Of a stretch of DNA of 64,000 nucleotides, positions 39,946-47,764 are shown one piece after another (position 1 is the first letter of the stretch; every line of letters begins with the position of its first letter). The notes beneath the pieces are model-generated. The model worked only from the letters and a program-made list of their open reading frames with translations, had not been told where the DNA came from and made no database searches. The DNA is from JAIBJN01 sp963842305. Lineage in GTDB: Bacteria > Actinomycetota > Thermoleophilia > Gaiellales > Gaiellaceae. Position numbers and translations under genes: made by a program. The stretch is from assembly GCA_963842305.1 (NCBI GenBank), contig CAWJFW010000002.1, positions 930,001 to 994,000 on the forward strand. The letters run 5' to 3'.

Positions 39946-41883
39946 CTAGTCGAGCGCCCGCTTCGTGCCACGTCCGATGCGGTCGAATGCGCCGTAGCCG
40001 ACCACGGCGTTGGCGCCGGAGACGTCCGCCACGGGAGGCTGGACGGCCCAGCCGATATGGCTCGGCTTGACCCTGACGCCCACGCGATCCGCTGCCCTGA
40101 GGACGAGCTCATAGGCGTCGCGCGCCTCGAACCAGGTCCCCGGATAGTCATGGCTCGCCATGGCCGCCTCGGCCCGGCCGACGGCCGCGTCCGCGGCGGC
40201 GAGCAGGCGCGCCGCCCGGTGGGCCCTCTTGCTGTCGAGGACCTCCCCCGCGATCACGTTGGCGTTCGCGATGAAGCCTGCCGCCTGGAAGCGCGCTCCG
40301 TTGTCACGGTCGAACTGGCTGAAGTCCCAGTTCAGGTCGATGTAGCTCATCATCGTGTTGTTCTCGTCGGCCGCCCAGGCGAAGTAGAACGGCCCGGTCG
40401 GCTCGTAGTCGACCCCGGTCTCCCAGTCGAAGCCGTCGTGCGGATGGCTCATCCCGAAGTGGTGGCCGTACTCGTGGATCTGGGTGGTCGTGAGGCCGTA
40501 GCCGGCCTCTACGACACCAGGCGAGACCCAGTTGTGGATGAAGCTTTGTGTCCCGTCGAGGTAGTTGTCGTCGGCGTAGCCGAGGAACGGGCTCGCGAGG
40601 TCGTCCTCGGTCGCGTAGTTGAACGCGGGCGCCTCGTAGACCCGGTTTCGCCCGGCGAACCTGAGCTTCCGGTCGAGGAAGCGGTTGATGTTGAGGGCGT
40701 GGTAGAGGAAGAGGTTCGCGAAGGCCTCGTACTGCGGGAACTCGTCGAAGCACTGCTCGTCGGCAAGCCACGCCAGGTAGCACTGCAGCGTCTTGCCGCG
40801 AAGCTTGAGGTCCTGGTTGTCGCTCGTGAGTGCGAACTCCGGGAAGAGCTCGCTCAGCTCGTGGCGGAGGTAGTCCTGGTTCTGGTAGAGGGCACTCGCG
40901 TCGACCCCCTCCCAGGCCTCGTAGGTGTTCAGGTCGAGGTTCACGGTCGCCGGCAGCAGCTCCGGGGTGAGGTCGGGCGGGTAGATCGGCGACGGGGTGA
41001 ACAGGAGATTGATAGCCCCGTAGCGCGCCAGAAGGCTGAGGTCGCCCGTCAGTGCGTCCGGCGAGCGGTAGCCGTCGGAGGCGTACTCCCACGCGACCGG
41101 GATCCGATAGTCGGGCTCGTCGTCGCCATCGAGGTCGGCATTCGTGATGTCGAAGTTGCTGCCCCACGCCTCCGGACCGGCGGAGAGGTCGAAGAACCAC
41201 ACGCGGTGCTTGCCGCGGCTGCCAAGGCCGGTCTCCTCGTCGTCGGGCGTCGTCCCGCCCCAGGCGATGATCTTGCGGCTCTCGTTCAGGAGCCCGAAAT
41301 CGTGCCCCGTGTCGGGGTCGGGCTCGCCGAACTTCGTGTACACGTGGTCGATGAAGTCCGAGCGGCCCCACCAGTTGACGAAGAAGATTGTGTTCTTGCG
41401 GGTGTTGACGCCGGAGGGCGCGTGGTCGATCAGCCACTTCTCGACCGTCGGCGCGTCGATGAAGTGGTTCTGTCCGACGTCCCGCGTCCCGTCCTGCTCG
41501 TTGTAGAGATCCTGGAACTCGGTGCGGTCGGCCGGGGTGGCCAGGCCCGTCAGGGCGCCGAAGAACGAGTCCTCCCAGGATGCGCTCGCGTACTTCACCC
41601 GGACGTCGTAGGTGTAGTCGATCCCGAGTTCCTCGACGAGGCCGTAGGGGAGCCTCGAGCGGATCGTCGGCTTGTAGCTCGTCGGTAGTCCTGCGAGGAA
41701 CTCCGCCTCGTCGACCTGTCCCGGTTCGAGGCCTACGAACACGACGTTCACGGGCACCTGCTCGCTCAAGTCGGCGGTTCGCTCGCCCGGTTGGAGGTTC
41801 GAGAGCCCGGCCGCCGCAGCGGTCGAGGCAAATACCGCGGTCAGTAAGAGTGCCGCTGTCGCGACGACGATCCTGCCGCTCAT
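39946..41883 (-). CDS. Secreted zinc metalloprotease-like protein with metzincin-type HExxHxxGxxH
   Basis: A 645-residue exported protein. It starts MSGRIVVATAALLLTAVFA with a Sec signal ending at ASTAAAA. The zinc site HEYGHHFGMSHPHDG (HExxHxxGxxH) occurs near residue 500, with a possible Met-turn in NNTMMSYIDLNW about 35 residues later. The region in between is short, and the large N-terminal part (FVNWWGRSDFIDHVY, KHRVWFFDLSAG, ADLDGDDEPDYRIPVAWE) matches no family I recognise. A calcium-type loop DLDGDDEPD may bind metal. The ATG at 41883 has AGGGGAG 6 nt upstream. It has its own well-formed promoter at 41922-41950. Confidence 0.8.
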   Translation of the reverse strand: MSGRIVVATAALLLTAVFASTAAAAGLSNLQPGERTADLSEQVPVNVVFVGLEPGQVDEAEFLAGLPTSYKPTIRSRLPYGLVEELGIDYTYDVRVKYASASWEDSFFGALTGLATPADRTEFQDLYNEQDGTRDVGQNHFIDAPTVEKWLIDHAPSGVNTRKNTIFFVNWWGRSDFIDHVYTKFGEPDPDTGHDFGLLNESRKIIAWGGTTPDDEETGLGSRGKHRVWFFDLSAGPEAWGSNFDITNADLDGDDEPDYRIPVAWEYASDGYRSPDALTGDLSLLARYGAINLLFTPSPIYPPDLTPELLPATVNLDLNTYEAWEGVDASALYQNQDYLRHELSELFPEFALTSDNQDLKLRGKTLQCYLAWLADEQCFDEFPQYEAFANLFLYHALNINRFLDRKLRFAGRNRVYEAPAFNYATEDDLASPFLGYADDNYLDGTQSFIHNWVSPGVVEAGYGLTTTQIHEYGHHFGMSHPHDGFDWETGVDYEPTGPFYFAWAADENNTMMSYIDLNWDFSQFDRDNGARFQAAGFIANANVIAGEVLDSKRAHRAARLLAAADAAVGRAEAAMASHDYPGTWFEARDAYELVLRAADRVGVRVKPSHIGWAVQPPVADVSGANAVVGYGAFDRIGRGTKRALD

Positions 41884-41921
41884 GATCTCCCCTTTCGTCG
41901 CCCCCACGGATCGGATCCGCG

Positions 41922-41950
41922 ACGTTACTCCTCGTGCAAACACGAGTCAA
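41922..41950 (-). promoter_or_regulatory. Promoter of the secreted metalloprotease with an inverted repeat in the spacer
   Basis: On the minus strand TTGACT (41950-41945) and TAACGT (41927-41922) are 17 nt apart. A perfect 6-bp inverted repeat CTCGTG-CAAA-CACGAG (41931-41946) lies across the spacer and the edge of the -35, a likely operator. The predicted transcript carries a leader of about 30 nt with a Shine-Dalgarno sequence, unlike the leaderless genes nearby. Confidence 0.6.
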
Positions 41951-42002
41951 CCGAGGTGGGCTAGGCCCCTCAGGAGGAACTGGCGTCGGTCCGCCAACCC
42001 TC

Positions 42003-42302
42003 CTAATCCAGCTCGAGGCCGAGGCTCGGAAGCCGCTTGCGCACGAACTGGTTGAAGACCTCCTCGTACTCGTCGACGGCTTCCGCGTCCAGCGAGCTCG
42101 CATAACCGTCTCGGTATTCGAGCAGCGCGTCCTGGGCGGCGTCGACGAGATCGACGTAGTCGCCATAGAGCTCTTCGGCCTCGTCTCGCGACGCCGCGTT
42201 GTAGGCGTCGAGCGCAGCGCTGCAATCGTCGAGGAGGCCCGCGCGCTCGGCCGCGAAGAGCTCGAGCTGCCGCTCGACGAGGTCGACGAAGCGTCCCCGC
42301 AC
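42003..42302 (-). CDS. Conserved small helical protein of unknown function
   Basis: A 99-residue acidic protein that is almost all helix: FVDLVERQLELFAAERAGLLDDC, then AALDAYNAASRDEAEELYGDYVDLVDAAQDALLEY and EVFNQFVRKRLP. It has one cysteine, no signal peptide and no membrane segment. I do not recognise its family. Support for it being a real gene is the TAGTCT -10 (42314-42309 on the minus strand) ending 6 nt before the GTG. It shares its promoter region with the EEP hydrolase gene at 42325. Confidence 0.65.
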   Translation of the reverse strand: MRGRFVDLVERQLELFAAERAGLLDDCSAALDAYNAASRDEAEELYGDYVDLVDAAQDALLEYRDGYASSLDAEAVDEYEEVFNQFVRKRLPSLGLELD

Positions 42303-42307
42303 GCTCC

Positions 42308-42314
42308 TAGACTA
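42308..42314. promoter_or_regulatory. Shared bidirectional -10 element (TAGACTA)
   Basis: Plus-strand TAGACT (42308-42313) ends 11 nt before the ATG of the EEP gene at 42325. Minus-strand TAGTCT (42314-42309) ends 6 nt before the GTG of the helical protein at 42302. The heptamer is part of CTAGACTAG, nearly palindromic. Same layout as 6859-6865. Confidence 0.5.
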
Positions 42315-42324
42315 GTCCTCCCCG

Positions 42325-43053
42325 ATGCGCCTTCTCGTCAGGAGCTGGAACCTCTACCACGGGAGGACGCACCCGCAGTCGTCCGGGCTTCACCTGGAGG
42401 CGATGGTGCGGTTGGTGACCGCCGATGCCCCGGACGTGGTGGCGCTGCAGGAGGTACCGCTCTGGGCGGTGAAGCGGCTCGATGACTGGAGTGGGATGAG
42501 CGCCTCGTGGGCTATGACCATGCCGGCATTGCTCGGGCCGTTCGCACGGCGTGCCACTGCGAGGGATCCGGAGCGGTTCCGCTCCAGCCTGACCGGGCAG
42601 GCGAATGCGCTCCTGGTCAACCCGCATTTCGACCTCGGCCGTCACCGGCGCGTCGTCCTCAACCCGGGCCTCTCGCGCCAGGACTGGCTCTTGCGCGGCG
42701 GCCAGCGGCGCGTCTGCCAGTCGCTCGAGGTCGAAAGCGACGGCGAGGCTGTCGTGCTCGCCAACCTCCACGCGTCGAAATCTTCGGACCCCGAGCTCGT
42801 CCGCAGAGAGATCGAGCGCGCGGCAGGCTTCCTCGCCGATGCCGGGGGTTGCGTCCTTTGCGGCGACTTCAACCTCGACCGCCACCCGGTCTCGGGCTTC
42901 TCGGACCCGATCGGCGGAGTCGACCAGATCCTCGTTCGCGGCGCCCAGCTCGAGCGGGGGCCCGAGGCCTGGCCGGTCGAGCGGCGAAGCGTCGAGGGCG
43001 TGGTGCTCTCCGACCACGCGCCGGTGGAGGCGGTGGTCGCATCGACCTCGTAG
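42325..43053 (+). CDS. Endonuclease/exonuclease/phosphatase family protein (cytosolic)
   Basis: A 242-residue EEP-fold protein without a signal peptide. Metal and catalytic residues are in LVRSWNLYHGR (Asn), VVALQEVPLWAV (Glu), ANLHASKS, LCGDFNLDRHPVSG (Asp-Asn) and LSDHAPVEAVV (Asp-His). All five blocks are intact, so it should hydrolyse phosphodiesters, in nucleic acid or small molecules. It differs from the exported EEP protein at 22051 in having no extra C-terminal domains. The class V aminotransferase gene starts 20 nt after its stop and is probably cotranscribed. Confidence 0.83.
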   Translation: MRLLVRSWNLYHGRTHPQSSGLHLEAMVRLVTADAPDVVALQEVPLWAVKRLDDWSGMSASWAMTMPALLGPFARRATARDPERFRSSLTGQANALLVNPHFDLGRHRRVVLNPGLSRQDWLLRGGQRRVCQSLEVESDGEAVVLANLHASKSSDPELVRREIERAAGFLADAGGCVLCGDFNLDRHPVSGFSDPIGGVDQILVRGAQLERGPEAWPVERRSVEGVVLSDHAPVEAVVASTS

Positions 43054-43073
43054 CTGTCCGGCAGGGCCTCCCT

Positions 43074-44123
43074 GTGCTCGAGCGCTTTGCCTATTTGAAC
43101 ACCGGCACGTTCGGGCCTCTGCCGCGCGCGACTGTCGAGGCGATGCAGGCGGTCGAGCGGCGCGAGCTCGAGAACGGGCGCTCGAGCCGCGCGTACTTCG
43201 AGCAGGTGCTGGCCGAGCGGGAGGAGCTTCGCGCAGCGTTTGCGGACCTCCTGGCCTCCCCGCCCGAGCAGATCGCGCTGACCGCCTCGACGACCGAGGG
43301 CTGCAACATCGTTCTCCGCGGGCTCGGCATCGGGCCGGATGACGAGGTCGTGACGACCGATTCCGAGCACCCGGGGCTCATGGGCGGGCTCGTCGCCTCG
43401 GGCGCCGCGCTTCGCATTGCGGAAGTTCGCGATCTTCCAGGCGCGGAGGTCCACGCCGCGATCGAGACCTGCGTCACTCCGCGAACACGCCTGGTCGCGC
43501 TTTCGCACGTCTCCTGGATCACCGGCGCGGTGTTCCCCGTGAAGGAGCTCATCGGGCGCGGGGTTCCTCTGCTCGTGGACGGCGCACAGGGCGCGGGCGC
43601 GATCCCGGTGGACATCGGAGATCTCGGCGCCGACTTCTACACGGTCTCCGCTCAGAAGTGGCTCCTCGGCCCGGCGTCGACGGGCGCCCTCTACGTCGCG
43701 CGCGATCGCCTGGACGAGTGCCGCGTCGCCTGCCCCTCGTACTTCTCGTGGAAGCTCCCGGACTACGAGCTGAAAGACAGCGCGGTTCGCTTCGAGGGAT
43801 CGTGGACGCCGCCCGCTTCGGTCGCGGGCCTGCTCGCGTCCTTCGCGTTCGCCGCCGAGGCCGGGGAGGAGCGCTTCGCCCGGGCCCGCGAGGCAGCCGA
43901 CCGCTGCCGAGCGCTCCTCCTGGAGCGCGGCGCCGACGTCGTGACGGAGCCCGGCCAGGCGACGCTCGTCTCCTGGCGGGCGGACGACTCCGAAGCCGTC
44001 GTCGAACGCCTTGCTAGCCAGGACGTGGTCGTGCGCGAGCTGCCCGGTACAGGCCTTCTCCGTGCGTCATGCGGGTACTGGACGAGCGAGGATGACCTCG
44101 AACGCCTCGTTCGGGGGCTGTAG
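43074..44123 (+). CDS. Class V aminotransferase (cysteine desulfurase-like fold)
   Basis: A 349-residue PLP enzyme. It begins LERFAYLNTGTFGPLP, which marks class V members, and carries TASTTEGCNIVLRGL for PLP phosphate binding, SEHPG and SHVSWITGAV, the PLP-contacting Asp in LLVDGAQGAGAI, and the Schiff-base lysine in YTVSAQKWLLGP. The C-terminal part (FEGSWTPPASVAG) lacks the Cys loop needed for desulfurase, so it is more likely an aminotransferase or epimerase such as IscS-like isopenicillin-N epimerases. Substrate unknown. GTG 43074 is the only start that keeps the complete N-terminal strand without entering the previous gene. Confidence 0.83.
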   Translation: MLERFAYLNTGTFGPLPRATVEAMQAVERRELENGRSSRAYFEQVLAEREELRAAFADLLASPPEQIALTASTTEGCNIVLRGLGIGPDDEVVTTDSEHPGLMGGLVASGAALRIAEVRDLPGAEVHAAIETCVTPRTRLVALSHVSWITGAVFPVKELIGRGVPLLVDGAQGAGAIPVDIGDLGADFYTVSAQKWLLGPASTGALYVARDRLDECRVACPSYFSWKLPDYELKDSAVRFEGSWTPPASVAGLLASFAFAAEAGEERFARAREAADRCRALLLERGADVVTEPGQATLVSWRADDSEAVVERLASQDVVVRELPGTGLLRASCGYWTSEDDLERLVRGL

Positions 44124-44153
44124 CTCACCCCGAACCGCGCCGAATCCAATCGC

Positions 44154-45404
44154 ATGCCGCGATCTATGCGGGGAGTGATGCTTGCCGGAACGCTCGCGCT
44201 GGCCGGCTGCGGCCTGGGCGGGCAGGAAGCCCGCGACCCGGTCGAGCCTTCGCAGATCACCAAGGCACAGCTCGCGGCAATGGTGCTTCCCCACGACGAG
44301 CTCGGGACGATCGCTGAAGGCATGAAGCCCCTGGACGATTCGGGCCCGGTCGCGAACGACCAGGCCGCGGACGATACGCTCGATCCCACCGACACGGCCA
44401 GGTCCGTGCGGAGCGCGGGCAGGCTCGGCGGCCACAAGAGCTACTACGGAAACGGCGGGCTCGCCGCGCTCAAGCGAAAGCAGGGCGTGGTCTCGGTCGG
44501 TACCGAGATCGAGCTCCTGGAGGACACCGTCTACGCAGCGCAGTACCTGCACAAGCAGCTCGGAGACTTCCAGCGCTTCCAGGGCAAGCAGGACGACGGC
44601 TCGACGCTCGGCCGCGTGTCGAGCTTCACCGTCAACGCGGTGGGCGACGAGGCCGAAGGGCTCCTCGCCGCCTCGACGCTCGGAAAGGAAGCCGTCTACG
44701 TCACCGCTGTTGCGTTCCGACGGGAGCGCATCATCGGCGTGGCCATGGTCATGCGAGCCGATCAGGACGACGCACAGTCCGAGGCGCGCGCCCTCGCGGT
44801 CAAGCTCGACGGCCGCATCCAGGCCGTTCTCGACGGCGACATCAAGGTCGGCCCCCCGCCGCCGGAGGAGGAGACGGCGGACGGAACGGCGGCACCCGCA
44901 GACCATCTGCCCGAGCGGACGCTGCAGCCGGAGGACGTCGGACACGGGGCGGCTGCGGTGGGCGAGGGCCCGGTGGAGGAACGGAGCTACACCGGCTACC
45001 AGCGGACGTTCGAGGACGTTGCCGTCGGCGGCTCCCATCTCATGCGGCTGCAGGCCAGAACCGCGGTCTACGCACAGCCGGGGCAAGCCGCCATCGCACT
45101 CAGGCTCGTTGGGCAGTCCGCCGGCCGGGAGTCGTTTGCCGACGGCATCGCCAGGGCGTTCGCCAAGGAAACGGGCGTGACGCCGACCGACGTCAATGTG
45201 CGCTCGTTCTCGACCGGCGTCCGCGGAGTGCCCGGGCTCGTTGCCACCTTCGAGCTCGTCGGCGCGAAGTTCGAGATGGCCTCGATCTTCGTCCGCTCGG
45301 GGCGGTACGTGCAGTCGGTCACCGGAATCTGCCGTCCCGACGATGTCTCACCGGGCGATCTGACGGTCCTGGCCCGCCGCGCCCAGGCCAGACTGGTCGC
45401 GTAG
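44154..45404 (+). CDS. Lipoprotein with two similar alpha/beta halves
   Basis: A 416-residue exported protein. The signal is MRGVMLAGTLALAGCG with lipobox LAGC near residue 19, so it should be membrane-anchored outside. Residues 90-230 and 255-410 look like two copies of one domain: a helix (VYAAQYLHKQLGDF and ESFADGIARAFAKE), strands (SFTVNAVGDEAEGLLA and VRSFSTGVRGVPGLVATF; VYVTAVAFRRERIIGVAMVM and FEMASIFVRSGRYVQSV), and a last helix with SEARALAVKLDGRI and TVLARRAQARL. No active site is seen. The proline/glutamate-rich linker between them is PPPPEEETADG. Role unknown, perhaps ligand binding or cell-surface sensing. Confidence 0.7.
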   Translation: MPRSMRGVMLAGTLALAGCGLGGQEARDPVEPSQITKAQLAAMVLPHDELGTIAEGMKPLDDSGPVANDQAADDTLDPTDTARSVRSAGRLGGHKSYYGNGGLAALKRKQGVVSVGTEIELLEDTVYAAQYLHKQLGDFQRFQGKQDDGSTLGRVSSFTVNAVGDEAEGLLAASTLGKEAVYVTAVAFRRERIIGVAMVMRADQDDAQSEARALAVKLDGRIQAVLDGDIKVGPPPPEEETADGTAAPADHLPERTLQPEDVGHGAAAVGEGPVEERSYTGYQRTFEDVAVGGSHLMRLQARTAVYAQPGQAAIALRLVGQSAGRESFADGIARAFAKETGVTPTDVNVRSFSTGVRGVPGLVATFELVGAKFEMASIFVRSGRYVQSVTGICRPDDVSPGDLTVLARRAQARLVA

Positions 45405-45406
45405 GG

Positions 45407-45976
45407 CTACCCCGCCGCGGTGCGGAGGCCGAGCTCGGGCGCGATCGGGCGCATCGCCGTGACCACGTTGCGGATGTGGTCGTCGAGCTCGAGGTCGAGC
45501 AGCTCGGCGCCGGCGTAGACCTCGTCGCGGTGCACGCCGGCCGCAAAGGACGGCTGCTTCAGCTTCTTCTTCACGGATTTGGGCTCGAGGGTCTCGATCC
45601 CGTCCGGCCGGACCAGCCCGCACGCGTGCACGAAGCCAGCCAGCTCGTCGCAGGCGAACAGGGTCCTTTTCAGCGGCGTGTCACGCGGCATCTCCAGGTG
45701 CTCGGCGTGGGAAAGGACCGCCTCGACGACCTCATCGGGCCAGCCCTCGTCACGAAGGATCGGGGCACCGTTCTGGGGATGCTGGTCGAGGGTCGGATGG
45801 ATCTCGTAGTCGAAGTCGTGCAGGAGCGCGACGGCGCGCCAGAGTTCTTCGTCCTCGCCGTTCTGGTCCGCGTAGAAGCCGACGCAGGCCTCGACCGCGC
45901 GCGCGTGCCGGCGCAGCGCTTCGCTCTGCGTGTAGTGGGTGAGGGTCTCCCAGGCGCGGTCACGGGTCACGTCCAT
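45407..45976 (-). CDS. HD domain protein
   Basis: A 189-residue HD-fold hydrolase-like protein. His, His-Asp and Asp metal ligands are visible in the order RRHARAVEACVGFYADQ, ALLHDFDYEIHPTLDQHP and ELAGFVHACGL. The family often hydrolyses nucleoside phosphates or phosphodiesters such as cyclic di-AMP/GMP; the substrate cannot be named. TATCCT (45992-45987, minus) ends 10 nt before ATG. Its promoter hexamer is offset by one base from a plus-strand TAGGAT that could serve murA. It ends 2 nt from the upstream lipoprotein gene's stop. Confidence 0.8.
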   Translation of the reverse strand: MDVTRDRAWETLTHYTQSEALRRHARAVEACVGFYADQNGEDEELWRAVALLHDFDYEIHPTLDQHPQNGAPILRDEGWPDEVVEAVLSHAEHLEMPRDTPLKRTLFACDELAGFVHACGLVRPDGIETLEPKSVKKKLKQPSFAAGVHRDEVYAGAELLDLELDDHIRNVVTAMRPIAPELGLRTAAG

Positions 45977-45985
45977 CGGGGCGTT

Positions 45986-45992
45986 TAGGATA
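45986..45992. promoter_or_regulatory. Shared bidirectional -10 element (TAGGATA)
   Basis: Plus-strand TAGGAT (45986-45991) and minus-strand TATCCT (45992-45987). On the minus strand the HD gene begins 10 nt away. On the plus strand the murA start is 73 nt away from ATG 46065 (43 nt to GTG 46035), so the murA message would have a leader, in contrast to the first two bidirectional sites. Confidence 0.4.
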
Positions 45993-46064
45993 GCCTCCTG
46001 GGTCGCTTCGGCCTTCCGAGCCCGAACGAGACCTGTGCCCGAGACCGTTGTCGCCGACACCGTG

Positions 46065-47345
46065 ATGGAGTCCTTCGTCATCGAAGGAGGCCGCCCGCTC
46101 AGCGGGTCGATCAGGGCGACGGGGAACAAGAACGCGGCCCTGCCGATCATCGCTGCCTCGCTCCTGACCGAAGAGCCGGTGACGCTCACCAACGTGCCGG
46201 CGATCCGGGACGTCGAGAGCATGCTCGAGCTCGTGGCAGACCTCGGTGTGCAGGTGGAGCACCGCGAGGGCGGAATCGTCATGATCGTCGCGGAGGACGT
46301 CAAGAAGACCGAGCTCGACGCGGAGCTCTGCGCGCGGATCCGTGCCTCGATCCTCCTCGCCGGGCCGCTCGTCGCCCGCTGGGGCGAGGCAGTCGTCCCG
46401 CCGCCCGGAGGCGACGTGATCGGGAGGCGGCGGCTCGACACCCACATCCATGCGCTGGCGCGGCTCGGGGCCGAGATCACCGCCGACCGGCGGCTGCACA
46501 TGAAGGCAAGCCGCCTTGTGGGGACGCAGGTCATCCTCGACGAGGCATCGGTGACGGGGACGGAGAACGCCGTCATGGCGGCGTCGCTGGCAGTTGGCGA
46601 GACGACCATCGTGAACGCGGCCTGCGAGCCGCACGTCCAGGACCTCTGCCGCTTCCTGGTCGCTCTCGGCGCCCGCATCGACGGGATCGGATCCAACGTC
46701 CTGGTCGTGCGCGGCGTCGATCGCCTCAGCGGGGGCGAGTGGCGCATCTGTCCGGATCACATCGAGGTCGCGAGCTTCGTCGGCCTCGGCGCCGTGACGG
46801 AGGGCGAGATGGTGATCGAGGACGTTCTCCCCGAGCACATGGTCGGGGTCTGGCACGGCTTCGAGCGTCTCGGGGTGACGTGGCACGCGGACGGGAGCTC
46901 GGTGCGGGTGCCTGGAAGCCAGGAGCTCGTCATCCAGGACGACCTCGGCGCTCAGATCCCGAAGATCGAGGACGGCCCGTGGCCCGCGTTTCCCGCCGAC
47001 CTGACCTCGATTGCGCTCGCCGTGGCGACGCAGGCTCGGGGCACCGTACTGATCTTCGAGAAGATGTTCGAGAACAGGCTCTTCTTCGTGGACAAGCTCG
47101 TGACGATGGGCGCGCGGATCATTCTGTGCGATCCGCACCGCGCGGTCGTGAACGGGCCGACGCGACTGTACGGCGAGCGGATGGAGAGCCCGGACATCCG
47201 CGCGGGGATGGCAATGCTGATCGCCGGCCTCTGCGCGGAGGGACGCTCGACGATCGGGAACATCGGCCAGATCGACCGCGGCTACGAACGAATCGACGAG
47301 CGCCTGCGCGCGCTCGGCGCGAGCATCGAAAGGGTGGACGGATGA
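46065..47345 (+). CDS. murA: UDP-N-acetylglucosamine 1-carboxyvinyltransferase, fosfomycin-insensitive type
   Basis: A 426-residue enzyme for the first committed step of peptidoglycan synthesis: PEP is joined to UDP-GlcNAc. It starts MESFVIEGGRPLSG and has the conserved lysine in TGNKNAALP (K22). The catalytic loop, normally PGGCxIG with Cys115, reads PGGDVIG here, with Asp at residue 117 (codon 46413-46415). Asp keeps activity but removes the fosfomycin target, as in M. tuberculosis. R121, D305-like ADLTSIALAVA and the C-terminal ERIDERLRALGA are typical. ATG 46065 is used; GTG 46062 and 46035 are also in frame. ridA overlaps the stop (ATGA). Confidence 0.95.
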   Translation: MESFVIEGGRPLSGSIRATGNKNAALPIIAASLLTEEPVTLTNVPAIRDVESMLELVADLGVQVEHREGGIVMIVAEDVKKTELDAELCARIRASILLAGPLVARWGEAVVPPPGGDVIGRRRLDTHIHALARLGAEITADRRLHMKASRLVGTQVILDEASVTGTENAVMAASLAVGETTIVNAACEPHVQDLCRFLVALGARIDGIGSNVLVVRGVDRLSGGEWRICPDHIEVASFVGLGAVTEGEMVIEDVLPEHMVGVWHGFERLGVTWHADGSSVRVPGSQELVIQDDLGAQIPKIEDGPWPAFPADLTSIALAVATQARGTVLIFEKMFENRLFFVDKLVTMGARIILCDPHRAVVNGPTRLYGERMESPDIRAGMAMLIAGLCAEGRSTIGNIGQIDRGYERIDERLRALGASIERVDG

Positions 47346-47737
47346 GTGACAAGCGTGCGGTGAGGACCGAGAATGCCCCGGCCCCGTTCCAGGGGGCGCC
47401 CTACTCGCAGGGGATCGTCGCCGGAGACCTCGTGTTCGTCTCGGGCCAGCTGGGGATCGATCCGGCGCAGGGCCAAGTGGTGGACGGCGGCATCGTCGAA
47501 CAGACCGAGCAGGTGATGAAGAACCTGTCCGCGATCCTGGAGGAGGCGGGCTGCAGCCTCGACGACGTCGTCATGACTTCGATCTTCCTCATCGAGCTGC
47601 AGGACTTCCAGGCGATGAACGAGGTCTACGCGCGCCACCTGCGCGAGCCGTACCCCGCCCGAGCGACCGTGGAGATCGCCGCGCTCCCGTCGGGCGCCCG
47701 CATCGAGGTCGCGGTCGTCGCCCGCAGGCCCGGATAG
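47342..47737 (+). CDS. ridA: RidA family reactive-intermediate deaminase
   Basis: A 131-residue YjgF/RidA protein that hydrolyses reactive enamine/imine intermediates made by PLP enzymes. It carries NAPAPFQGAPYSQGIVAGDLVFVSGQLGIDP at the N-terminus and the catalytic Arg in PYPARATVEIAALPSGARIEVAVVA. All usual residues (Tyr in the first part, Arg in the last, Glu in IEVAVVA) are kept. It overlaps murA by 4 nt, an unexpected but strong pairing, since the two reactions are not known to be linked. Confidence 0.92.
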   Translation: MSDKRAVRTENAPAPFQGAPYSQGIVAGDLVFVSGQLGIDPAQGQVVDGGIVEQTEQVMKNLSAILEEAGCSLDDVVMTSIFLIELQDFQAMNEVYARHLREPYPARATVEIAALPSGARIEVAVVARRPG

Positions 47738-47764
47738 CGTCTGCGCGGCGGTGTCGGCGTCGGC

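Noticed and set aside
46035..46064. Longer murA start at GTG 46035
   Set aside because: In frame, but adds ten residues beyond the usual MurA N-terminus and has no clear ribosome binding site. Kept as an alternative only.
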